From the NCBI GenBank assembly GCA_017481065.1, contig JAFUPT010000101.1:35510-99509 (forward strand): 64,000 nucleotides of DNA. Reading direction: 5' to 3'. Each line of letters begins with the position of its first letter. Within the stretch, counting starts at the first letter, position 1. A program made the position numbers and the translations under genes. The notes under the pieces were generated by a model, which was not told where the DNA came from, searched no databases, and was given only the letters and a program-made list of their open reading frames with translations. The DNA comes from Clostridia bacterium. GTDB lineage: Bacteria; Bacillota_A; Clostridia; Christensenellales; Aristaeellaceae. Shown here piece by piece: positions 58,038-64,000 of this stretch.

Positions 58038-59177
58038 TTATCTCCTTGCATATTTTTTCAGCATGCCGTAGAGCGCGCCGAGGCGCTGGGCAGCGTAATC
58101 AATCTCTTCAATGGTGGTGTGGGGGCTCAGGCTGAAGCGCAGCGCCCATTCGGCGCGGCTCGGCGCGATGCCCATGCTGGTGAGCACGCCGCTCACCTTC
58201 AATTTCTTCGAGGAACAGGCCGAACCCGTGGAGGCATACACGCCCTCGCTCTCCAGCGCGTGCAGCATCACTTCGCCGCGCACGCCCGGGAAGGAAATGT
58301 TCACAATGTGGGGCGCGGCCTTTTCCGGGTCGGGACCGTTTACCAGCAGCTCAGGAACCGCCTCACGGAATTTTTCAACCAGATGCAGCTTCTTCCCCAT
58401 CAGCTCCGCCTGCATGCCGGGTCCCATGGAAAGCATCTCATCCACCGCCGCCATCAATCCGGCGATGCCCGGAGTGTTTTCCGTTCCGGAGCGCAGGCCG
58501 CTCTCCTGCCCGCCGCCGATCTGCCGGGGCGCAAAGCGCACGTTCTTCTTAAACACCAGCGCGCCCTCACCCTTCGGACCGTGAATCTTGTGGCTGGAAA
58601 GGGTGTAGAGATCCACATATTTCAGCTCCACCGGAACCCGCAGGAAGCCCTGCACACCGTCCACATGAATCAGCGCCCGGCCGTTTACCAGGGAATGCAG
58701 CTTCTCCACATCCAGCACAGCGCCGGTTTCGTTATTCACCTGCATGCAGCTTACGAAGCTCGCGCCGTCGTCCAGCACCTTTCCGAGGAATTCCCAGTCC
58801 AGCTCGCCATTTTCGTTCACGGGGATCACCCGCACCTCATGGCCCATCCTGCCGAGCTCCTCGAAGCTCTCCCGCACCGAGGGATGCTCCACCGCGCTCA
58901 CCGCCACAAGCTGCTTGCCCCGCATACGGCCCACCGTGCCGATGATGGCCAGGTTGTTTGCCTCGGTACCGCCGGAGGTAAATACCAGGTTGTGGTCCCC
59001 GGCGTGGAGGGCCTTCAGAATCAGCTCCCGGCAGGCGCGCACCTGCTGGAAAGCCTCCACCGCGGGTTTGTATACGGAAGAGGGGTTGTAAAATCCCTCC
59101 GTCATGCACTTTACCATCGCGTCCACCGCCGCCCGGCAGGGCTTGGTCGTCGCGCTGTTGTCCAAATAAGCCTGCAT
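58038..59177 (-). CDS. NifS-type cysteine desulfurase (NifZ/IscS-like)
   Basis: A 379-residue PLP enzyme. It begins AYLDNSATTKPCRAAVDAM and has FTSGGTEANNLAI. The PLP lysine is in SSHKIHGPKGEGAL and the sulfur-carrying cysteine loop reads STGSACSSKK. It transfers cysteine sulfur to an acceptor, here most likely ThiI, since thiI follows immediately. The group II loop length is typical of IscS/NifS. It begins seven bases after the upstream membrane protein gene. Confidence 0.94.
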   Translation of the reverse strand: MQAYLDNSATTKPCRAAVDAMVKCMTEGFYNPSSVYKPAVEAFQQVRACRELILKALHAGDHNLVFTSGGTEANNLAIIGTVGRMRGKQLVAVSAVEHPSVRESFEELGRMGHEVRVIPVNENGELDWEFLGKVLDDGASFVSCMQVNNETGAVLDVEKLHSLVNGRALIHVDGVQGFLRVPVELKYVDLYTLSSHKIHGPKGEGALVFKKNVRFAPRQIGGGQESGLRSGTENTPGIAGLMAAVDEMLSMGPGMQAELMGKKLHLVEKFREAVPELLVNGPDPEKAAPHIVNISFPGVRGEVMLHALESEGVYASTGSACSSKKLKVSGVLTSMGIAPSRAEWALRFSLSPHTTIEEIDYAAQRLGALYGMLKKYARR

Positions 59178-59183
59178 TGTCTC

Positions 59184-59714
59184 TCAGTTCTTCCCTTCTG
59201 CATCGCGCCATGCGCCCCGCTGGATGCCCCGGCGGAGCGCGGCGGTCATATCATCATTGAGCGCAAGCAGCGCCATGCGCTTTTCGCCCTTATCTTCATA
59301 ACAAATGTAAATGAGCCCATCGCCGGAATCCGGGTACAGCTTTTCCAGCCTTCCACGGCTCCTTCCATCGTAAATTCCGCAAACCTGCACCCGGCCGAGC
59401 TCCAGGTTGAGCTTGGGAACCCGCCGCCGGTTGTTCAGCACTGCGCTTACATAGATGCGCCCATCCCGGATGGCATAGTCGTATTCCGTATACAGCCCGT
59501 CCTTGAAGCGCCAGAGTACCGCGGCGGATGCAAGCGTCAGCACGCAGCCGACAGCCGAATGCCAGCTGATTTCAAGGACGCCGCCCTCGGAAATGCCGAG
59601 GATATTCGCAGCAAAGAAAAGCCCCATAAGCGCAAACAGAATTGCCAGCGCCAAAATAAGCCCGCAAATCACCCGGCTGCCGGTGGTTCTTTCCTTCAAT
59701 GCCGTCTGTTCCAT
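59184..59714 (-). CDS. Membrane protein of unknown function, two helices
   Basis: A 176-residue protein. Two N-terminal membrane helices (VICGLILALAILFALMGLFF and AVGCVLTLASAAVLW) are followed by a soluble region with a beta-rich pattern (DGRIYVSAVLNNRRRV, LIYICYEDKGEKRMALLALN). I do not recognise the family. GGAGG lies 12 bases before the ATG. It is the first gene of the unit with nifS and thiI, but no functional link is evident. Confidence 0.78.
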   Translation of the reverse strand: MEQTALKERTTGSRVICGLILALAILFALMGLFFAANILGISEGGVLEISWHSAVGCVLTLASAAVLWRFKDGLYTEYDYAIRDGRIYVSAVLNNRRRVPKLNLELGRVQVCGIYDGRSRGRLEKLYPDSGDGLIYICYEDKGEKRMALLALNDDMTAALRRGIQRGAWRDAEGKN

Positions 59715-59746
59715 ATAAATACCTATACCTCCAGTACCCTCATTTT

Positions 59747-59774
59747 ATTATAGCATATATTTAGCATTTGTCGA
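59747..59774 (-). promoter_or_regulatory. Promoter of the membrane protein-nifS-thiI-mrfA unit
   Basis: Minus-strand TCGACA (59769-59774), 16-base spacer, TATAAT (59747-59752) with extended TGC, 32 bases upstream of the start codon. Confidence 0.7.
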
Positions 59775-59875
59775 TATGCTGAAATTATGAATTTCCTACG
59801 AACATTTGTTTTCGGCAGGATTTGGAGCCCTGGACATCGAATATTTTTACGTTGTACCAAAGGAGGATAATACCC

Positions 59876-61243
59876 TTGAAATGCCCCTATTGCGGAAATA
59901 AATGCGCGGATGACGCGCGCTATTGCGATGTTTGCAAGCAGCCCCTGCCCGAATTGGAGGATCAACGCCCGGCCAAGCCCCGGCGTTCCACCTTCCACAG
60001 GGTGCTGGTTGTTCTTTTGTGGCTTGCATGCTTTGCCGTGATCGGCGTAGGCATCTACAAGCTGGTCTACTGGATCGATAGCTACCAGATCACCCGCCTC
60101 TACACCCGCGGCGCATACACCCCCACCCGCAACATCGTGGAAATGGAAGATGGCCGCCAGGGCCATGCGCTGATTTTCTACGGCGAAGACGGCGATAAAA
60201 TCTTCCTGCCGGAAATCAATGAATGCCTGTCCATCTGCGGCGGCGTCGCCCGCCTGGAAATCGCCGATTCCGATTGGTTCGGCAGCAATGTGGATGAATA
60301 TGCCCGGGCGGAAATCTGCTTCTCCCCCATCCTCGTGAAGGAAAACGGCCGGGAAATCCAGCTTCCCAACATCGAATACGAGGTGGAAGTTCCCCAGTCC
60401 CCGCTGGAAGTGGTCAGCCCCACGGATGAAGACCTCTCCGTCGTCACCTCGGTCTACCCCATCGAGCTCAGCGTGGTTCCCGGCAGCTCCGTTTATATCA
60501 ACGGCGAAGACCTCTCCGACCAGGTGGACCGCAGCGGCGCCCTCAGCGTAAACGTAAGCGTGCAGCCCATCGGCGATAACACCTACACCGTCATCGTCCG
60601 CACGCCCCGCCACAAGGAAACCCGCCACGATGTGATCCTCTACCGCGAGAAATATGATATCGAGGTGGAGCTGGACACCACCGTGAAGAACTCCAGCAGC
60701 GAAACCACCATGGTGGTCAGCGGCAGGTGCGAACCCGGCGCGGCCATCTCCGTGGATACGCCCTACACCGTAGAGAGCCTGATGCTGGATATGAACACCG
60801 GCGAATTCTCCTTCATCGCCAATTTCACCCAGTACGGCGATAATGTGGTCCGCTTCCGCGCCACCAAGGCCGGCCGCGCAGACGCCGTGGTCAGCTTCAC
60901 CGTGAACTATAAGCCCACCCTCGCAGCCTACGGCGATAAGGCCTGGAAGCTGGAAAAGGCGGACTATGAACAGCTCTCCCTGCTCTTCGAGGCCTGGACC
61001 GGCAAGGTATTCAAGTGCAATGGCTATATCGTGGATTCCTGGCTGGACGGCGATACCAAGTACATGGTCATGGATGTGGGCACCAGCGATGACCCGCGCC
61101 TGATCGTGCTGGAAAACCTCACCACCCTGTCCCCGAGCTACGGTCCGAAATATTCCGCCTACGCGGATGTCACCGGCCGCTACCTCTACAAGGACCAGTA
61201 TTATCCCATGCTCGCCGCGCGCTACATGGACCTCTACGAATAA
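59876..61243 (+). CDS. Zinc-ribbon membrane protein with exported beta-rich region
   Basis: A 455-residue protein. The start is a zinc ribbon (CPYCGNKC and CDVCK), then a basic linker, a membrane helix (residues about 45-66, VLVVLLWLACFAVIGVGIYK) and an exported region of about 390 residues. The region has Ig-like or PEGA-like beta repeats (ELSVVPGSSVYINGEDL, TMVVSGRCEPGAAISVDT). I start at the TTG at 59876, nine bases after GGAGG. The N-terminus faces the cytoplasm. Similar zinc-ribbon anchored proteins occur in Clostridia; function is unknown. A palindromic terminator-like hairpin follows. Confidence 0.75.
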   Translation: MKCPYCGNKCADDARYCDVCKQPLPELEDQRPAKPRRSTFHRVLVVLLWLACFAVIGVGIYKLVYWIDSYQITRLYTRGAYTPTRNIVEMEDGRQGHALIFYGEDGDKIFLPEINECLSICGGVARLEIADSDWFGSNVDEYARAEICFSPILVKENGREIQLPNIEYEVEVPQSPLEVVSPTDEDLSVVTSVYPIELSVVPGSSVYINGEDLSDQVDRSGALSVNVSVQPIGDNTYTVIVRTPRHKETRHDVILYREKYDIEVELDTTVKNSSSETTMVVSGRCEPGAAISVDTPYTVESLMLDMNTGEFSFIANFTQYGDNVVRFRATKAGRADAVVSFTVNYKPTLAAYGDKAWKLEKADYEQLSLLFEAWTGKVFKCNGYIVDSWLDGDTKYMVMDVGTSDDPRLIVLENLTTLSPSYGPKYSAYADVTGRYLYKDQYYPMLAARYMDLYE

Positions 61244-61251
61244 AACACTGC

Positions 61252-61278
61252 GGGCTGGCACAGCTGTGCCAGCCCTTT
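61252..61278 (+). terminator. Weak terminator after the zinc-ribbon protein gene
   Basis: GGGCTGGCACAGCTGTGCCAGCCC written as two arms, GGGCTGGCAC and GTGCCAGCCC, around AGCT; only three T residues follow, so read-through into the next gene (start at 61293) is possible. Confidence 0.6.
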
Positions 61279-61292
61279 GCATGGAGACTGCA

Positions 61293-61649
61293 ATGGATTT
61301 CTACCGGAAAATGCGCATCGTCTGCCTCGCCATCCCGGAGGGAAGCGTCGCCAGCTACGGCCAGATCGCCCTGCTCTGCGGAGCACCGAACCACTCACGT
61401 CATGTGGGTCATGGCTTAAAGCACAACCTCGCGGGTGATGATATCCCCGCCCACCGGGTGGTGAACAGCCGGGGCGAGCTGAGCGGCGCGATTCACTTCG
61501 AAATGCCGGACCTGCAAAAATACCTTCTCGAATCCGAGGGTGTGGAGGTAAAGTGGAACGGCAAAATCTGGTGCGTGGATCTCAAAAAATACGGCTGGAG
61601 GAACACCCAGACAGATGCCGCAGCCTTCCAAAAACAATTTGAGGCGTAG
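61293..61649 (+). CDS. Alkyltransferase-like (ATL) protein, MGMT family
   Basis: A 118-residue single-domain MGMT relative. The helix-turn-helix part is IPEGSVASYGQIALLCGAPN, and the active-site motif PCHRV of true O6-alkylguanine transferases is PAHRVVNSRGELSG, with Ala where Cys accepts the alkyl group. So it cannot dealkylate and is probably an ATL that flags O6-alkylguanine for nucleotide excision repair. I choose the ATG at 61293, with GGAG seven bases upstream, over one 12 bases before it. It lies 49 bases after the previous stop codon. Confidence 0.88.
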   Translation: MDFYRKMRIVCLAIPEGSVASYGQIALLCGAPNHSRHVGHGLKHNLAGDDIPAHRVVNSRGELSGAIHFEMPDLQKYLLESEGVEVKWNGKIWCVDLKKYGWRNTQTDAAAFQKQFEA

Positions 61650-61657
61650 CCGAACGG

Positions 61658-62011
61658 CTACACCTCTTCCTTTTCATCAAATTCATGCAACAGGCCCATG
61701 ATAACCTCGTCCTCGCCGAACACTTCCTCAATCAGGGCTCTGCACTGATCATACGCGGAATGCGGCACATAGAAGCTGTAAATCTCCCGCATCATGCCGA
61801 TCTGCGCGGCAAGCGCGCCGCCCACCATGCCCTTCTTGTAATAGGGAATCTGGCTCTCCGCCAGAATCGGTTCCACCAGCATGGCCTGCATGGTTGTAAG
61901 CGCAATCAGCAGCACCGGCTCATTTTCCTGCGGCGCACCGAGATGCTTCCCGCTTCCGCACTTCGGGCAAATATCCCTGCACAGCACATGGCATTTGGAG
62001 CAGATTTTCAT
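61658..62011 (-). CDS. Small zinc-ribbon protein with DUF2007-like region
   Basis: A 117-residue protein with an N-terminal zinc ribbon (CSKCHVLC and CPKCGSG) and a C-terminal part like DUF2007 signal-transducing proteins (ALTTMQAMLVEPILAESQIP and SFYVPHSAYDQCRALIEEVF). Function is unknown. The ATG at 62011 has GGAGG eight bases upstream. It is convergent with the ATL gene, nine bases apart, with no terminator between them. Confidence 0.75.
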   Translation of the reverse strand: MKICSKCHVLCRDICPKCGSGKHLGAPQENEPVLLIALTTMQAMLVEPILAESQIPYYKKGMVGGALAAQIGMMREIYSFYVPHSAYDQCRALIEEVFGEDEVIMGLLHEFDEKEEV

Positions 62012-62051
62012 CAAAATCACCTCCGGATTTCTATATTCCGTTTCAAAAAAT

Positions 62052-62076
62052 GGCAGACCGAAAATTCCGGTCTGCC
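62052..62076 (-). terminator. Terminator after the E1 dehydrogenase gene
   Basis: GGCAGACCG (62052-62060) pairs with CGGTCTGCC (62068-62076), followed on the minus strand by ATTTTTTG. It lies 20 bases after the stop codon. Confidence 0.88.
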
Positions 62077-62095
62077 ACGATAATATTTGGGTCGA

Positions 62096-64000
62096 TTATA
62101 CGCCGCGCTTTTCGTTGCGGATCTTCTCTTCCTTGCTCTGGTTGGTCACGCGCACATGGCCCGGCAGCGGAACGATCTTGGCGTCGATGGCGTCCAGAAT
62201 CCAGCTGGGCTGCGGGAAGAAGGCGTCTTCCAGCTCATGGGCGGGAGTGATCCAGTTCTTGGAAGCGACAACTGCCGGCGGTGCATCCAGATCGTCGAAG
62301 GCCATTTCAGTGACCTGGCGGGCGATTTCAGATGCGAAGGAGCCGCGCTCGCAGGCGTCGGTCACGATGACCAGGCGGCCGGTCTTCTTCACGGACTCGA
62401 GAACGGTCTCATAGTCGAAGGGAACCAGGGTACGGGCGTCGATAACCTCGGCCTCCATGCCATACTTCTCCTTCAGTTCGTCGGCAGCCTTCAGGGCGCG
62501 GTACAGCACTGCACCCATGGTCAGGATGGTGATGTCCTTGCCGGCGCGCTTCACATCGGCCTTGCCGAAGGGAATCTCGTAGTACTCTGCCGGTACGCCG
62601 CCCTCATGGAACTGCTCGCCGACATCGTAGATGCGCTGGGACTCGAAGAACACAACGGGGTCGGTGCCGACCAGTGCAGAAGCCATCAGGCCCTTAGCAT
62701 CGTAGGGAGTAGCCGGGAAGGCGATCTTCAGGCCCGGGATGTGGGCAGTCAGGCTGGTCCAATCCTGGGAATGCTGTGCGCCGTACTTGGAACCTACGGA
62801 TACGCGCAGGGTCACGGGCATCTTGATGATGTCAGCGGACATGGACTGCCACTTTGCCATCTGGTTGAATACTTCGTCACCGGCGCAGCCGAGGAAGTCG
62901 CAGTACATCAGCTCTACCAGGGCGCGGCCGCCGGCCATTGCATAGCCAACTGCGGAGCCAACGATGGCAGACTCAGAAATCGGGCTGTTGAAGCAGCGGT
63001 GATACGGCAGAGCCTCGGTAAGGCCACGATACACTGCGAATGCGCCGCCCCAGTCGCGCACGTCTTCGCCGTAGGTTACGAGGGTGGGATCCTTGTAGAA
63101 GCGATCCACGATTGCCTCAAACAGGCCGTCACGCAGCTGGTAAACCTTGTTCTTGGAAACGGGCTTGCCGTTTGCATCGATGCCGAAGCGCTCCTTCTTG
63201 GCGATGGCCTGTACGCGCGGAATCTCCTCCATGGGGATGTTCACGTCGGGCTGTGCATCGTCGAAGGCTTCCACATGGCCGTTGGTGAACATCATATCGG
63301 CGATGGCGTCAGGATCTGCATCCAGGTTCATGCGGGGAGAGATCTCGTCGTCGATGGCCAGCTTGAAGTTCTGGAAGTTTACGGCCTTTACATGCTCAAC
63401 GATCTTGTCCAGCTCCTCGGCGGTGGCCACGCCAGCTTCGATCAGCTGCTCGCGGTATGCCGGGATCGGATCCTGTGCGCGCCAGGCTTCGATTTCTTCC
63501 TGGGTGCGGTAGGAGGAGGAGTCAGACGGGGAATGGCCGCAGAAGCGGTAGGTCACAACATCCAGCAGGACCGGTCCCTTGCCCTCTTCCGCGATCTTCT
63601 TCTTGCGGCTGTAAGCCTCGATCACGGCCAGGGGATTGAAGCCGTCAACGCGCTCTGCGTTCATCTGGTTGGGGTTGAAGCCTGCGCCCATGCGCGCTAC
63701 GAAATCATAAGCCATGGTTTCGCCGCGGGTCTGGCCGCCCATGCCGTAGGAGTTGTTATTTACATTGAAGATAACCGGCAGGCCGCCCTTCATATCATCG
63801 CGCCACAGCTCGGTCAGCTGGCCCATGCCGGACATGTTCAGAGCTTCCATCACGGGGCCGCGGCCCATGGACCCATCGCCGATATTGGCTCCGACGTCGC
63901 CGCTCTTACGGTTGACGCGCTTATAGTGTGCAGCGCCCATGGCGATCGTACCGGACCCGCCGACGATGGCGTTGTTCGGATAGATGCCGAAGGGAGTGAA
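62096..64000 (-). CDS. 2-oxoacid dehydrogenase E1, fused alpha-beta (5' end outside window)
   Basis: At least 634 residues, cut at the right edge; the frame is open up to 64000. The N-terminal (alpha-like) part has the TPP-binding GDGSMGRGPVMEALN-x and FNVNNNSYGMGGQ, and FCGHSPSDSSSYR. The beta-like part starts near YQLRDGLFEAIVDRFY and has VTYGEDVRDWGGAFAVYRGL and FNSPISESAIVGSAVGYAMA. Both halves lie in one polypeptide, unlike the usual separate E1-alpha and E1-beta. It would decarboxylate pyruvate, acetoin or a branched 2-oxoacid and pass the acyl group to E2, which is not in the window. A good terminator follows. Confidence 0.9.
   Translation of the reverse strand, partial: FTPFGIYPNNAIVGGSGTIAMGAAHYKRVNRKSGDVGANIGDGSMGRGPVMEALNMSGMGQLTELWRDDMKGGLPVIFNVNNNSYGMGGQTRGETMAYDFVARMGAGFNPNQMNAERVDGFNPLAVIEAYSRKKKIAEEGKGPVLLDVVTYRFCGHSPSDSSSYRTQEEIEAWRAQDPIPAYREQLIEAGVATAEELDKIVEHVKAVNFQNFKLAIDDEISPRMNLDADPDAIADMMFTNGHVEAFDDAQPDVNIPMEEIPRVQAIAKKERFGIDANGKPVSKNKVYQLRDGLFEAIVDRFYKDPTLVTYGEDVRDWGGAFAVYRGLTEALPYHRCFNSPISESAIVGSAVGYAMAGGRALVELMYCDFLGCAGDEVFNQMAKWQSMSADIIKMPVTLRVSVGSKYGAQHSQDWTSLTAHIPGLKIAFPATPYDAKGLMASALVGTDPVVFFESQRIYDVGEQFHEGGVPAEYYEIPFGKADVKRAGKDITILTMGAVLYRALKAADELKEKYGMEAEVIDARTLVPFDYETVLESVKKTGRLVIVTDACERGSFASEIARQVTEMAFDDLDAPPAVVASKNWITPAHELEDAFFPQPSWILDAIDAKIVPLPGHVRVTNQSKEEKIRNEKRGV

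Overview
The window is chromosomal DNA of a spore-forming, Gram-positive Firmicute, most likely a high-GC member of the class Clostridia. Evidence for this is a complete sigma-K gene, spoVT, a CtsR-McsA-McsB locus with a CtsR box, a CIRCE element, a LexA box of the Bacillus type, RNase J, YlbF, an S4 protein of the RqcP (YabO) type and the spoVT-mazG-hup-rqcP gene order. Strong SD sequences (GGAGG) precede most genes, and the promoters are sigma-A type, often with an extended -10 (TGCTATAAT). I see no rRNA, tRNA, CRISPR array, insertion sequence or prophage.

Layout. 1-1.4 kb: 3' end of a ctsR-mcsA-mcsB operon (mcsB runs off the left edge). 1.6-5.7 kb: mazG, hup, rqcP, ispDF and an MTA/SAH nucleosidase, divergent from spoVT (5.9 kb). 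6.6-10.1 kb: an ECF S-component behind a structured leader, a metal-binding membrane protein, and a MATE pump followed by a TtcA-like protein. 10.2-12.0 kb: a MarR-MATE pair with a 16-bp inverted repeat over its promoter. 12.0-16.5 kb: a replication operon, yybS-rplI-dnaB-(HEPN-like/CBS)-alarmone synthetase. 16.6-20.1 kb: an XRE repeat protein and CIRCE-controlled htpG. 20.3-24.4 kb: an iron-type ABC importer. 24.5-28.9 kb: a type IIA topoisomerase pair.

29-35.8 kb: a MazG-like phosphohydrolase, a GMP-synthase-like protein with a dead glutaminase domain, a GNAT protein, dapA, an L,D-transpeptidase, YjbR and a lipoprotein. 35.8-39.5 kb: an SSB-like protein, a LexA-controlled Y-family polymerase gene interrupted by one in-frame TAA, and an orphan DNA methyltransferase. 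39.6-43.8 kb: a DUF951-type protein, two signal peptidases, an inactive M1-like protein and a PrsA/SurA-like foldase, together an export cluster. 43.9-50 kb: an exonuclease, a MalY-type lyase, then an RluA - PD-(D/E)xK nuclease - SNF2 helicase operon facing a divergent DprA-like gene. 50.1-54.4 kb: sigK, then rnj-ylbF-mltG. 54.6-59.7 kb: membrane protein, NifS-type desulfurase, thiI and an MrfA-type helicase. 59.9-64 kb: a zinc-ribbon membrane protein, an alkyltransferase-like protein, a small zinc-ribbon protein and a fused alpha/beta 2-oxoacid dehydrogenase E1, cut by the right edge.

Most of the window is housekeeping: protein quality control, replication, DNA repair, cell-wall synthesis and export. 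The points most worth a second look are the ECF leader (mutually exclusive pairings), the HEPN-like/CBS protein coupled to a (p)ppGpp synthetase, the nuclease-SNF2 pair, the pseudo-amidotransferase GMP synthase, the nonsense-interrupted dinB and a family of palindrome-rich intergenic repeats arranged as inverted pairs around a terminator. All functional assignments are from reading the translated sequence; no database search was run.
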